A stretch of 10,310 nucleotides of DNA from Gammaproteobacteria bacterium (GCA_030625445.1 DAOUQU010000034.1:1-10310), one strand, 5' to 3'; counted from the first letter of the stretch, positions 1-7,493 are shown. Notes: generated from the sequence alone by a model not told the origin. Translations and numbers: made by a program.

Positions 1-878
1 GGGGCATCCTCAAGGCGCGGCGCAGCGTCAAAATCCATACCCTTGAGGAGGGCATGGTGATCTCCCTGCCCTGGTATGAGGGCGACGCCGTCAAACAGGG
101 AGATGAGCTGGTGCATCTCGACGATGAACTGCTGCAGGCCGAGCTGGCGAAGGAGAGTGCCAGGCTGGACAAGGAGGCACAAAATCTCAAACGTCTACAG
201 CGCCTGATTAAATCAAAAGCAGCTTCCATCGATGAGCTGGTTGCAGCCCAAACCGAAGTGGCTGTGCAACAGGCGGAGGTGACACGCCTGCAGACACATA
301 TCCGGCGCACTTCGATCAAGGCCCCTTTTGACGGAATCATTACCGAACGCCTGCTGGAGGCCGGTGACCTGGCGACTGAAAACAGCCACCTGCTGACACT
401 GGTCGATCCGCAGTCGCTGGTGGTTGACCTCAGCCTGCCGGAGTTCCTGCTGCTGCAGTTCAAGCCACAGATGCAGGCCATGATTCGTTTTGCAGAGCAA
501 TCCCAAAGCGATGAAAAGTGGTATCCGGCAACCATCAGCCGCATCTACCCGACTATCGATGAATCAACCGCGATGGGATTGATGGAGCTGAAACCACTCA
601 CACTACCGCAGGATGTTCTCATCGGTCAGACCGTCAATGTCAGGCTCGAGACAGCCGTCAAACACCAGATATCGATTCCCTACCAGGCTTTGCAGCAGTC
701 CCGTGACGGCCACTACGTCTATGTTGTCGAAGGGAACAAAGCGCACAAACGCACTGTGGAAGCCGCTTTTTTCGGATCCCGGCAGATCGTTATCAGCAGC
801 GGCCTCAGTGATGGAGAGACCATCGTTACGCGCGGCTTTCTCGGTCTCGAGGATGGCGCCGATATCAAGACAAAGTAA
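1..878 (+). CDS. RND efflux periplasmic adaptor (membrane fusion protein), 5'-truncated by window edge
   Basis: This is the periplasmic adaptor that would link an inner-membrane RND pump to an outer-membrane channel. The frame is open from base 3, so the ATG at 54 is internal and the true start with its signal peptide or lipobox lies outside the window. In the visible 291 residues the order is typical of the HlyD/AcrA family. The first lipoyl half is at about 1-41, including YEGDAVKQGDELVHLDD. An Ala/Glu/Gln/Leu-rich alpha-helical hairpin follows at about 42-102. The second lipoyl half is at about 105-135, with the signature IKAPFDGIITERLLEAGD. A beta-barrel spans about 137-219 and a membrane-proximal domain about 220-289. 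Its TAA overlaps the ATG of the permease by one base, so the two are co-translated pump partners. The substrate cannot be read from this fragment. The family assignment is secure. Confidence 0.93.
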   Translation, partial: GILKARRSVKIHTLEEGMVISLPWYEGDAVKQGDELVHLDDELLQAELAKESARLDKEAQNLKRLQRLIKSKAASIDELVAAQTEVAVQQAEVTRLQTHIRRTSIKAPFDGIITERLLEAGDLATENSHLLTLVDPQSLVVDLSLPEFLLLQFKPQMQAMIRFAEQSQSDEKWYPATISRIYPTIDESTAMGLMELKPLTLPQDVLIGQTVNVRLETAVKHQISIPYQALQQSRDGHYVYVVEGNKAHKRTVEAAFFGSRQIVISSGLSDGETIVTRGFLGLEDGADIKTK

Positions 879-3800
879 TGCAAGAATCCCGCGGCAATAT
901 CAGCATCTGGTGCATGCGCCATCCCATCGGCGTGGTGATGCTGACGCTTGCCGTAATCATGCTGGGAGTGCTCGCCTATACCCGCCTGAGTATCGACCTG
1001 CTGCCGCACGTCATCTATCCGCAGGTGCTCGTCAGGGTGATGGATCCCGGCGTGCCGGCAAAAATCATGGAAGACAAGGTGACACGTCAGCTCGAAGAGC
1101 AGCTGGCGATTACCGAAGGTGTGGTGCATATCCATTCAACCACCAGCAAGGGGCGCTCCGCCATTGATCTCTCCTTTGATTTTGAGAAGGATATCGATAT
1201 CGCACTGCGGGATGCCAGCAATCGCCTGGACCGGGCGCGGCGTTTTCTGCCGGATACAGTCGAACCGCCGATCATCTATAAACGCGATCCCTTTCAGCGG
1301 CCGGTGATGATCCTGCTGGCCTCCTCCACCCTGCGCTCGGCGCTGGAGATCAGGGAGTGGGCTGACTACACCTTGAGCAAGCTGCTGTTGAATCTTCCCG
1401 GAATCGCAGCCATCGAAGTCGGCGGCGGAGTCAATCGCGAGATTCAGATAGAGGTTGACCAGGAGCGGCTGGCGGCCAGCGGCATTGATATTGCAACACT
1501 GACCGATGTCATCAGCAACAGCAACAGCGACACGGCGACCGGCCGACTTGAGATGAACAGCGGCGAAATCAGCGGCCTGACACGCGGTCAGTTCAGCAGT
1601 GTCGAAGACTTCGGAAAACTCAGCCTGCCAAGATCGAACCTGCTGGTCAGCGATGTTGCCACTATCTACGACGGCAGTGAAGTCGAGCGTATCCGGGTGC
1701 GCAACAACGGCATGCCGGGGGTCAAGGTCTCGGTGCAGAAACAGCCCGGAGAGAATACTGTCGATGTGGTCACAGCCGTCAAGCTGGCGCTGGAACATCT
1801 CCGCGAGAACAGCATGATTCCTGCTGATATCTCTCTCGCCATCGTCAAGGATGAATCCACACAGATTGAAAATGCTATCGACACGACGCTGCAGGCTGCA
1901 GCCAGCGGCGCGCTGCTGGCAATGCTGGTGGTCTACCTGATGCTGGGGGATCTGAAACGCACCCTGATTATCGGCACGGCAATCCCTGTCGCCATGCTGA
2001 TGACCTTTCGGCTGATGTCAATCGTGGGACTCAATATCAATATCATGACCCTTGGCGGCTTGGCGCTGGGTATCGGCATGCTGGTCGACAGCACCATCGT
2101 GATGCTGGAGAATATCCATCGCCATCAGCAGATGAACTCTGATCCTGCGAATGCCGTCAAGGAGGTCGCCGGTGCCATTTTCGCCTCGACCTCCACTAAC
2201 CTGGCGGCCATCCTCCCTTTTATGCTGCTGGTGAGCATCGTCGGGCTGCTGTTCCAGGAGATGATATTCACCATCTCCTCGGCCATCGTCGCTGCAATGG
2301 TTGTCTCGCTGACCCTTGTGCCGGCCCTGGCCGGCAGACTGAAGCCGGCGCCGCAAACAGGCATCATCTCTTCTGTGACCCTGGCTACAGCAAGCGGCTA
2401 CAGCCGGCTTCTGCAGCGCATATTACTCCTTCCTGCCATCATTAAAGTGCTGCTGGTTGCCCTGTTTGTGATTGGCATCGCAGTTACATCACGTGATTTT
2501 CTCGAGCTGCCGGATAGCCTGCTGCCAACCATGGACGAGGGGTCCATCATGGTGATTTTGAGCGCTGATGAAGGGACGGATATCGACACCATGGACAAGC
2601 TGACACGTCAGGTCGAGGATGTCATCGATGCCCGGCCGGCGGTCGACACGATCTTTACCACAGTGGGCGGATTTATTTTTGGACGCACCCAGGTCGAGCG
2701 TCCAAACCGTTCATCCATCCAGGTGCTGCTCAAGCAGGCCTCGCAGCGATCACTGACCGCACAAGAGTGGGTCACAGCGTTCCGCAAACAGATGGAGAAG
2801 GCCGGAATTCCAGGCCTGCGCATGCGCGCCTATGTGCGCTCCATGCGCGGCATCCGCATTAACCAGGGGGAAGATGACCTCTCGCTTCAAATACGCGGCG
2901 CAGACCTGAACACCCTGACCACCATCGCCGAACAGCTCAAGGAGAAGCTGCAAACCCTGCCGAACCTGAATAACCTGCGTCACTCCAATGAGGATCCTGC
3001 CCGCGAGATGGTGATTCAGATTGATCATGAGAAGGCGGCCCGTTATGGCATCGATGCGTCATCGATCGGCCAGCTGGTGCGCACCGCTCTCGATGGCAAG
3101 ATCATCACCACCTTCTATGCCGATGACCGCAGCATCAATGTGCGCCTGCGCTTGAAAAAGAGTCAATGGCGCAGCCCGGGTGATCTGCACAATATCCAGC
3201 TGTTGAGAAACAGCGAAGAGCATCCTGCAGTGCGGCTCGCCGATGTTGCATCCATTATTATCCAGGCTGCACCTGCGAGCATTGAACGTGACCGCCAGCA
3301 GCGCATCGTTGAAGTGAGCGCATCCCTCGTTGATGCAGACAAGATGCAGCAGACCCTGCGTGAAGCCCTGCAGATCGCCAACAGCATCGATCTGCCTGAC
3401 GGCTATGGCATTATCGAGGCAGGCAGCCTCGAGAATCTGCAGCAGAGCCACTCTCTCGGCATGATCCTGCTCGCGCTGGCGCTGTTTCTGGTGCTGGTTG
3501 TGATGGCCGTGCAGTATGAGTCGCTGCGCAATCCGCTGGTGATTCTGCTCGGGGTTCCCTTCAGCGTCATCGGTGTTTCAATTGGCCTCGATGTGACTGA
3601 AACGCCTATCTCCATGCCGGTGTGGATCGGCATGATCATGCTCGCAGGCATCGTTGTCAACAACGCCATCGTGCTGGTCGAAACCATTGAGATTCAGCGT
3701 CGCAACGGGATGCAGAGAATCAATGCCACGGTTGAAGCAGCACGCATCAGACTCAAACCAATCCTGATGACAACCCTGACGACGGTGTTCGGCATGCTGC

Positions 3801-3937
3801 CATTGGCAATGGCCCATGGTGAGGGATCTGAAATGCTGCAGCCGCTCGCCGTGGTCATCATCTCCGGACTGCTGTTCTCCATCCTGGTGAGCCTGCTGCT
3901 GATCCCGATCTTCTATGTCGCGCTTGCAAAGCGGTAA
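878..3937 (+). CDS. RND efflux transporter permease subunit (AcrB-superfamily)
   Basis: Complete 1019-residue inner-membrane proton-driven pump, the usual RND length. The protein shows the duplicated RND plan: TM1 at about 17-35, a large periplasmic loop to about 335, TM2-6 at about 336-482, TM7 at about 520-537, a second periplasmic loop to about 857, and TM8-12 at about 858-1016. Family motifs include the N-terminal IDLLPHVIYPQV at 39-50 and GIGMLVDSTIVMLEN at 398-412 in TM4. TM10 carries GIVVNNAIVLVE at 924-935. Compared with AcrB, the TM4 Asp pair is a single Asp (D404, followed by Ser405) and the TM10 Lys position is Asn928. This resembles SwrC-like and other non-AcrB branches of the hydrophobe/amphiphile group rather than classical AcrB. 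It also lacks the HME-type TM10 sequence seen in the other permease of this window. The ATG at 878 overlaps the adaptor stop, so it is translationally coupled. The substrate is unknown; drugs, detergents or lipids are all possible. Confidence 0.95.
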   Translation: MQESRGNISIWCMRHPIGVVMLTLAVIMLGVLAYTRLSIDLLPHVIYPQVLVRVMDPGVPAKIMEDKVTRQLEEQLAITEGVVHIHSTTSKGRSAIDLSFDFEKDIDIALRDASNRLDRARRFLPDTVEPPIIYKRDPFQRPVMILLASSTLRSALEIREWADYTLSKLLLNLPGIAAIEVGGGVNREIQIEVDQERLAASGIDIATLTDVISNSNSDTATGRLEMNSGEISGLTRGQFSSVEDFGKLSLPRSNLLVSDVATIYDGSEVERIRVRNNGMPGVKVSVQKQPGENTVDVVTAVKLALEHLRENSMIPADISLAIVKDESTQIENAIDTTLQAAASGALLAMLVVYLMLGDLKRTLIIGTAIPVAMLMTFRLMSIVGLNINIMTLGGLALGIGMLVDSTIVMLENIHRHQQMNSDPANAVKEVAGAIFASTSTNLAAILPFMLLVSIVGLLFQEMIFTISSAIVAAMVVSLTLVPALAGRLKPAPQTGIISSVTLATASGYSRLLQRILLLPAIIKVLLVALFVIGIAVTSRDFLELPDSLLPTMDEGSIMVILSADEGTDIDTMDKLTRQVEDVIDARPAVDTIFTTVGGFIFGRTQVERPNRSSIQVLLKQASQRSLTAQEWVTAFRKQMEKAGIPGLRMRAYVRSMRGIRINQGEDDLSLQIRGADLNTLTTIAEQLKEKLQTLPNLNNLRHSNEDPAREMVIQIDHEKAARYGIDASSIGQLVRTALDGKIITTFYADDRSINVRLRLKKSQWRSPGDLHNIQLLRNSEEHPAVRLADVASIIIQAAPASIERDRQQRIVEVSASLVDADKMQQTLREALQIANSIDLPDGYGIIEAGSLENLQQSHSLGMILLALALFLVLVVMAVQYESLRNPLVILLGVPFSVIGVSIGLDVTETPISMPVWIGMIMLAGIVVNNAIVLVETIEIQRRNGMQRINATVEAARIRLKPILMTTLTTVFGMLPLAMAHGEGSEMLQPLAVVIISGLLFSILVSLLLIPIFYVALAKR

Positions 3938-3942
3938 CCAGG

Positions 3943-4014
3943 AACCACGGAACACACGGATAACACGGGATTTGTTTGGTTTTCTTTTCCGTGTATTCAG
4001 TGTGTTCGGTGGTT
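3943..4014. repeat. Inverted array of phased 9-bp units (long imperfect hairpin) between convergent genes
   Basis: The left arm (3943-3969) reads as three consecutive nonamers, AACCACGGA / ACACACGGA / TAACACGGG. The right arm (3988-4014), read on the minus strand, is AACCACCGA / ACACACTGA / ATACACGGA. Base by base, 3943-3968 can pair with 3989-4014 at 22 of 26 positions, leaving a T-rich loop of about 20 nt. The element begins six bases after the permease stop and ends ten bases before the stop of the oppositely oriented gene, filling most of the gap. It could terminate or protect transcripts from both sides. There is no U-tract after either arm, so it is not a classical intrinsic terminator. 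By recollection, ACCACGGA/ACACGGA-rich intergenic repeats recur in several proteobacterial genomes; I cannot search for that here. Confidence 0.85.
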
Positions 4015-4024
4015 AATAAGGTTT

Positions 4025-5728
4025 TTACGGATAACGCACTGTGATATCCACGACAACTCCACGCTCATCGGGATACGTCATCTGTGACATCCAGGGCTGA
4101 TATTGTCCCATCAGGCGCATCATCTCTACTGCCTGCTTCTGCTCTTCTGGAGTCATCTCCTCGGATGGCGGCGCGCTCTCCATGAGCTGCGCGAATATCG
4201 AGTAATAGCGCGGTCCGTCGCTCGTGAACCAGAAAAATGCCGGTTTGCTTGCATCCATTGTTTTGGTTGCCGCTTTATCACCCATGACAATATCCAGATC
4301 CTTACCCTTAAGAGTCAGATTGACTGGTGGAACACCGGCAGGCAGCAGGCCATCAGGAAGGGGAACTGAAGTGCCATCATCCGGCACCTGGATCGTGGCA
4401 AGTGGAGGAGCAAACATTGAGAGCATGCGCACCAGTCCCATCGGGTCATCCGCCACCAGGGAGAAACGGGCGCTGACATTTTCCGGCTGACCTTTTTTGC
4501 CAAGCTTGAGTTCGTCGATGGCGGCATAGAGCGTCTTGACCTGGGTGATCCCCATACCCATCGCCATCGCAATACCCATGGAAGCTTGGTCCATCGCTTT
4601 TTTACGGATAGCCTTGCAGCCTGCTTTCTCTCCAGTGTTGCCAAGAAATGCCATAAAGGAGAGCAAAGAGTCACGCAACTTCGGCACATCGGCGCTAAAT
4701 CCAAAATCCACCATAGGATCGGCTGAAACCTCGAGAGTTTTCACTGGAGCCGGAATGGCCATTAATCTCTTCGACACCTCCGGGGTGGTTTTCAATACGA
4801 CTTCCATATTGATTGTGCGGCCCTGAATCGATTTGATCCCCATAATGATTTCCGGAGTATGGGCGACAACAGCTTTGGCGACCTGGAAACATTTTTGCAC
4901 CTGCTCGATGTCGTTGCCCTCCCCCTTCTGTTTCACAGTCGCAATGACGACATTCTGCAGATTTTCTACGCCCTGCTGCAGTTTGAAAAAACCCTCGCCA
5001 TAACCACTGTAGTGATTGCTCTCAACAAACTGCCTGAATTGCGCCGCGGAGTAGCTCTTTTCCGGCTTGTTCTTGCCTGTCAGATGCTGCAGCACCTTGT
5101 CACGATAGGCATTCTGAAACAGGCTGGCAGCCAGGTGATCTTCATGGATAACCAGCGCAACGCCCACCTGTCCCTTGTCGTCGGCAACAACCAGGCAGTT
5201 CAGTCCGTCGCAGTTGTTGAATTTGAGCTTGAACCCGGCTCGTTGTTCAACACGTTTCAGCATCGCCATGACAGCATCAGGGTTGTCAATCTCCACACGA
5301 ATCACAGGCGTCAGGCCAATGCCGTATATCATGCTGTGAAAATCCCTGCTGAAGCCGATATTCGCAAGTTTGTCGGACTCGGCATTCTGCAGCACTTCCA
5401 GCATCAGCTCCTGAATGAATTTTCCAGCCCGGCTGCTACCGAGGTCTGCTGTTGAAGCAGTTGCAGCAGCAGATCCTTTACCCTTCTTGTTGTCAGCAGC
5501 CGTTTTTTTCGCTGTTTCCATCTGATGAATAGCAATTGCCAGCACCTGCTCGGCCTGACGCACCTGCTCATCATAAAAATCCGCTGGCATCGGTTTACTG
5601 TTAGCGTAGAAATAGATGGTGTCCTCGGGCACATAGGAGAACAGAGAATCTGTTGCAGCTGCCACATGGCTGGCGGCCATCAGCAATGTAATGACTGTTG
5701 CCGAAAAAATTCCGGGGTTTATTTTCAA
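4025..5728 (-). CDS. Uncharacterised exported (periplasmic) protein, 567 aa, TTG start
   Basis: I do not recognise this protein. From the TTG at 5728 it has a textbook signal peptide: MKINPGIF, then a hydrophobic stretch at about 7-20, then SHVAAA, with likely cleavage after residue 24 or 25. The mature protein opens with SLFSYVPEDTIYFYANSKPMP, reminiscent of the VP-x-DT openings in several uncharacterised exported families such as DUF3352; this is a suggestion only. A Lys/Ala-rich low-complexity linker follows at about residues 73-97. Two close cysteines lie in NNCDGLNCLVV, and single cysteines occur in VQKCFQ and KAGCKAI, so disulfides are possible. No membrane anchor follows the signal peptide, and no catalytic motif is visible. 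An in-frame ATG at 5779 would add 17 residues, but no proper Shine-Dalgarno precedes it and it would bury the signal peptide. It lies downstream of rmuC on the same strand, separated by 232 bp with its own putative promoter, so it is probably a single-gene unit. Confidence 0.85.
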   Translation of the reverse strand: MKINPGIFSATVITLLMAASHVAAATDSLFSYVPEDTIYFYANSKPMPADFYDEQVRQAEQVLAIAIHQMETAKKTAADNKKGKGSAAATASTADLGSSRAGKFIQELMLEVLQNAESDKLANIGFSRDFHSMIYGIGLTPVIRVEIDNPDAVMAMLKRVEQRAGFKLKFNNCDGLNCLVVADDKGQVGVALVIHEDHLAASLFQNAYRDKVLQHLTGKNKPEKSYSAAQFRQFVESNHYSGYGEGFFKLQQGVENLQNVVIATVKQKGEGNDIEQVQKCFQVAKAVVAHTPEIIMGIKSIQGRTINMEVVLKTTPEVSKRLMAIPAPVKTLEVSADPMVDFGFSADVPKLRDSLLSFMAFLGNTGEKAGCKAIRKKAMDQASMGIAMAMGMGITQVKTLYAAIDELKLGKKGQPENVSARFSLVADDPMGLVRMLSMFAPPLATIQVPDDGTSVPLPDGLLPAGVPPVNLTLKGKDLDIVMGDKAATKTMDASKPAFFWFTSDGPRYYSIFAQLMESAPPSEEMTPEEQKQAVEMMRLMGQYQPWMSQMTYPDERGVVVDITVRYP

Positions 5729-5735
5729 TGTAAAT

Positions 5736-5739
5736 CTCC
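5736..5739 (-). promoter_or_regulatory. Shine-Dalgarno GGAG that selects the TTG start of the exported protein
   Basis: On the minus strand GGAG is followed by the seven bases ATTTACA and then TTG. This is ideal spacing for a ribosome binding site. The upstream in-frame ATG at 5779 has only AGG one base before it, which is too close to act. The TTG start gives an N-terminus that is immediately a signal peptide, so the two lines of evidence agree. Confidence 0.75.
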
Positions 5740-5768
5740 ATCGAGATGATTGTATGATTTCTGCGCTG

Positions 5769-5798
5769 AATCTAATCATGCCTGAGGGTTGCAGGCAA
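5769..5798 (-). promoter_or_regulatory. Putative promoter of the exported-protein gene
   Basis: On the minus strand TTGCCT (5798-5793) and TAGATT (5774-5769) are 18 bp apart, each matching four of six bases of the sigma-70 -35 and -10 consensus. Transcription would begin near 5762, leaving a leader of about 33 nt before the TTG codon and excluding the ATG at 5779. A second -10-like TACAAT sits at 5754-5749 but has no good -35 partner. Both are weak matches, so this is a guess supported mainly by position. Confidence 0.3.
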
Positions 5799-5800
5799 CC
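5787..5800. promoter_or_regulatory. 14-bp dyad overlapping the putative -35, possible operator
   Basis: GGTTGC-AG-GCAACC is a perfect 6+6 inverted repeat with a 2-bp centre. It spans the putative -35 hexamer of the exported-protein gene, where a dimeric repressor could act. The central spacing is too short for a good RNA hairpin (at best five pairs with a 4-nt loop), which favours DNA-level recognition. Chance occurrence cannot be excluded. Confidence 0.35.
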
Positions 5801-5809
5801 ATTAATTCA

Positions 5810-5823
5810 TTGGCAGTTGGCAG
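5810..5823. repeat. Tandem duplicate of the heptamer TTGGCAG
   Basis: Two perfect adjacent copies of TTGGCAG occur at 5810-5816 and 5817-5823. They lie ten bases from the left arm of the inverted heptamer array at 5833-5955 and share its 7-bp unit size and a closely related sequence (GTTGGCA compared with GTTTGCA). They are probably part of the same repeat cluster. Confidence 0.6.
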
Positions 5824-5832
5824 GAAAAAGAA

Positions 5833-5955
5833 GTTTGCAGCCTTCAGTATGCAGTTTGCAGTAAAAACAAAAAATTACAGATTGCGGCAATAAAGAGTTG
5901 CAAATGGTAATGACCCGATGATGCTTCTGACTACTGCAAACTGACGACTGCAAAC
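5833..5955. repeat. Inverted array of phased 7-bp units downstream of rmuC
   Basis: The left arm (5833-5860) is four consecutive heptamers, GTTTGCA / GCCTTCA / GTATGCA / GTTTGCA. The right arm (5928-5955), read on the minus strand, is GTTTGCA / GTCGTCA / GTTTGCA / GTAGTCA. The consensus is close to GTNNGCA/GTNNTCA. As a hairpin the arms pair at 22 of 28 positions, with a 67-nt loop. A/G-rich tracts (AAAGAA) border both outer ends. The right arm ends five bases before the rmuC stop triplet, so the element is in the 3' untranslated region of rmuC. The loop contains an ATTGCGGCAAT dyad (5881-5891) and A-runs at 5863-5873, which are T-runs in the rmuC transcript, so it might help end transcription. 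Short heptameric tandem repeats are known in other bacteria, for example the STRR repeats of cyanobacteria. Confidence 0.8.
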
Positions 5956-5960
5956 TTTCT

Positions 5961-7352
5961 TTATGAGTCCAGCTCCACCTGGTCTATTTTTTGAAAACGG
6001 CTGCTGATCCGCCGGGCGGAAATCTCCACCTCGTCGACATCCTGGTGCGCCTGCGAGATGTGTTGAGAGAGTTTTCCCATGCGCTGACGAAAGCGTTCAA
6101 AGTCCTGTGAGAGGGCATAGAGATGATCGCGGATTAGATGCACCTGTTTCTGCATTGCAGCATCACGCAAAACCGCCCTGGCTGTGGTCAATACAGCCAT
6201 CATCGTGGTTGGAGAGACCAGCCACACACTCTTGCGCTGCGCATCTTCAACCAGCTTCGGATGATGGGCGTGGATCTCTGCGAATACGGCTTCTGCCGGA
6301 ATGAACATCATGGCGCCATCGGCTGTCTCTCCGTGAATAATATATTTTGAAGCGATATCGTTGATATGTTTCTTGATATCCTGATGAAATTGCCGGCCCG
6401 CCTTTTGACGCTCTGTCTGTGGTTGTGCCGTATCGGTCATGCGTTGAAACGACTCCAGTGGAAACTTGGCATCTACGGCGATGTTGCCTGTGGGTTCGGG
6501 CAGGCGCAGCAGACAGTCGACCCGCGTTCCATTGCCCATCGTCTGCTGCAGAGAGAAGTCTTTCTGCGGCAGCAGATTTTCGACCAGCGAGGCAAGCTGC
6601 ATCTCGCCAAAGGCCCCGCGTGAGCGTTTATCGGACAACAACTCCTGCAGACTCACCACATTGGATGAGAGCTCGGCAATGCGCTTTTGTGCTTCGTCGA
6701 TGCGGCTCAGATGCTCCAGCACCAGGGTGAATGTCTCCGTTGTCTTCTCAAATCCCTTGCTGAGGCGCTCATCGACGACACCACTGATCTCCTTGAGACG
6801 CTGGTCAGTGCTCTCCATCAACTGATGAACGCGTTTGCCAAGCGCTTCGCCGTGCTGCAGCAATGCCTGGTTGACCAGGTTGCCGAGCTGCTCCACTCCA
6901 TTTGACAATACCTGCTGCTGAGCGAGCTTGCCATCAGAGAGTGATTCTGTGGTCACACTCTGAAATTTCTCCAGACGCTCGGCCATCTGCGCCTGCAGTG
7001 CGCCATGATCCCGACTGATTGACGCCACCATTTCACCAAAACGCCGCTCCATCTCCTGCTGCAGACGATTGCTGTTGAGCAGCAGCATCTGCTGCTCGGC
7101 GCGCTGTCCATCTTCAACCTGGCGCAGCATATCTTCACGCGTATCGATCAGCAGCGAGTTAAAATTTCGCTCATACTCCCGTTGCAGAAGACGGGATTCA
7201 GTGATCCATTCGCTCAGCTGATTGCGACTGCGATAGAGCATCATCATGCTGACGACAGCGACAACAAGAGCTATCGTGAGCAGAATAAATGGCCAAAACT
7301 GGAGCAGAATCTGATCCGCAGAGAGCGCCTGGTTATTCAATGGTTGTTCCAT
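5961..7352 (-). CDS. rmuC: DNA recombination protein RmuC
   Basis: RmuC-family protein, a membrane-anchored predicted nuclease. In E. coli the gene was named for its effect on the rate of DNA inversion at short inverted repeats. From the ATG at 7352 it has 463 residues. A single N-terminal membrane segment lies at about 19-40 (FWPFILLTIALVVAVVSMMM). A long coiled-coil, rich in Glu, Gln, Arg and Leu, spans about 45-235. The RmuC domain follows from about 241 to 445. It opens with RSRGAFGEMQL and contains the restriction-endonuclease-like residues Glu250, Asp279 (in TRVDCLLRL) and Asp294-Ala-Lys296 (in IAVDAKFP). Length and order are normal for the family. A GTG six bases upstream (7358) is an alternative start. 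However, the AGG at 7364-7362 is nine bases from the ATG and only three from the GTG, so the ATG is preferred. It is transcribed divergently from mtaB. Confidence 0.95.
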   Translation of the reverse strand: MEQPLNNQALSADQILLQFWPFILLTIALVVAVVSMMMLYRSRNQLSEWITESRLLQREYERNFNSLLIDTREDMLRQVEDGQRAEQQMLLLNSNRLQQEMERRFGEMVASISRDHGALQAQMAERLEKFQSVTTESLSDGKLAQQQVLSNGVEQLGNLVNQALLQHGEALGKRVHQLMESTDQRLKEISGVVDERLSKGFEKTTETFTLVLEHLSRIDEAQKRIAELSSNVVSLQELLSDKRSRGAFGEMQLASLVENLLPQKDFSLQQTMGNGTRVDCLLRLPEPTGNIAVDAKFPLESFQRMTDTAQPQTERQKAGRQFHQDIKKHINDIASKYIIHGETADGAMMFIPAEAVFAEIHAHHPKLVEDAQRKSVWLVSPTTMMAVLTTARAVLRDAAMQKQVHLIRDHLYALSQDFERFRQRMGKLSQHISQAHQDVDEVEISARRISSRFQKIDQVELDS

Positions 7353-7431
7353 GGTCACTTGCCTGTTAATTGTCCGGTAAAATAGCTGCAGTCAGGATAT
7401 TACTTTGAATCCGCTTCTAGCCCCGCAGCAA

Positions 7432-7437
7432 ATTATA
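7432..7437 (-). promoter_or_regulatory. Possible -10 element (TATAAT) for rmuC
   Basis: A perfect TATAAT is present on the minus strand about 80 bases upstream of the rmuC start, inside the 174-bp divergent region. No convincing TTGACA-like hexamer lies 16-18 bp upstream of it; TTGATG (7466-7461) is 23 bp away, which is too far. No extended TGn is seen. Transcription would start near 7425. The call rests on one hexamer. Confidence 0.3.
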
Positions 7438-7493
7438 GGATGCTGCCGAGGAACGAAGCGCATCAATCAAATATGAATAGTAACAACAGTGGT

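Noticed and set aside
54..56. ATG at 54 as the start of the adaptor protein
   Set aside because: The same frame is open to the window edge and already encodes the first lipoyl half (GILKARRSVKIHTLEEG), so this ATG is internal.
1136..1798. Minus-strand open frame (220 codons) inside the RND permease gene
   Set aside because: It is the antisense shadow of a clearly conserved RND periplasmic domain and has no family features of its own.
3943..4014. CRISPR array or classical intrinsic terminator reading of the nonamer element
   Set aside because: The units are 9 bp with no spacers, so it is not CRISPR. There is no run of U after either arm, so it is not a textbook terminator either.
4859..5455. 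Long plus-strand open frame (198 codons) inside the exported-protein gene
   Set aside because: It lies wholly antisense to a gene with a signal peptide and coherent composition; its translation has no recognisable motif and no ribosome binding site was evident.
5810..5960. Insertion sequence or MITE remnant between rmuC and the exported-protein gene
   Set aside because: The inverted arms are internally periodic and imperfect, and no target-site duplication or transposase remnant is visible; a repeat array explains them better.
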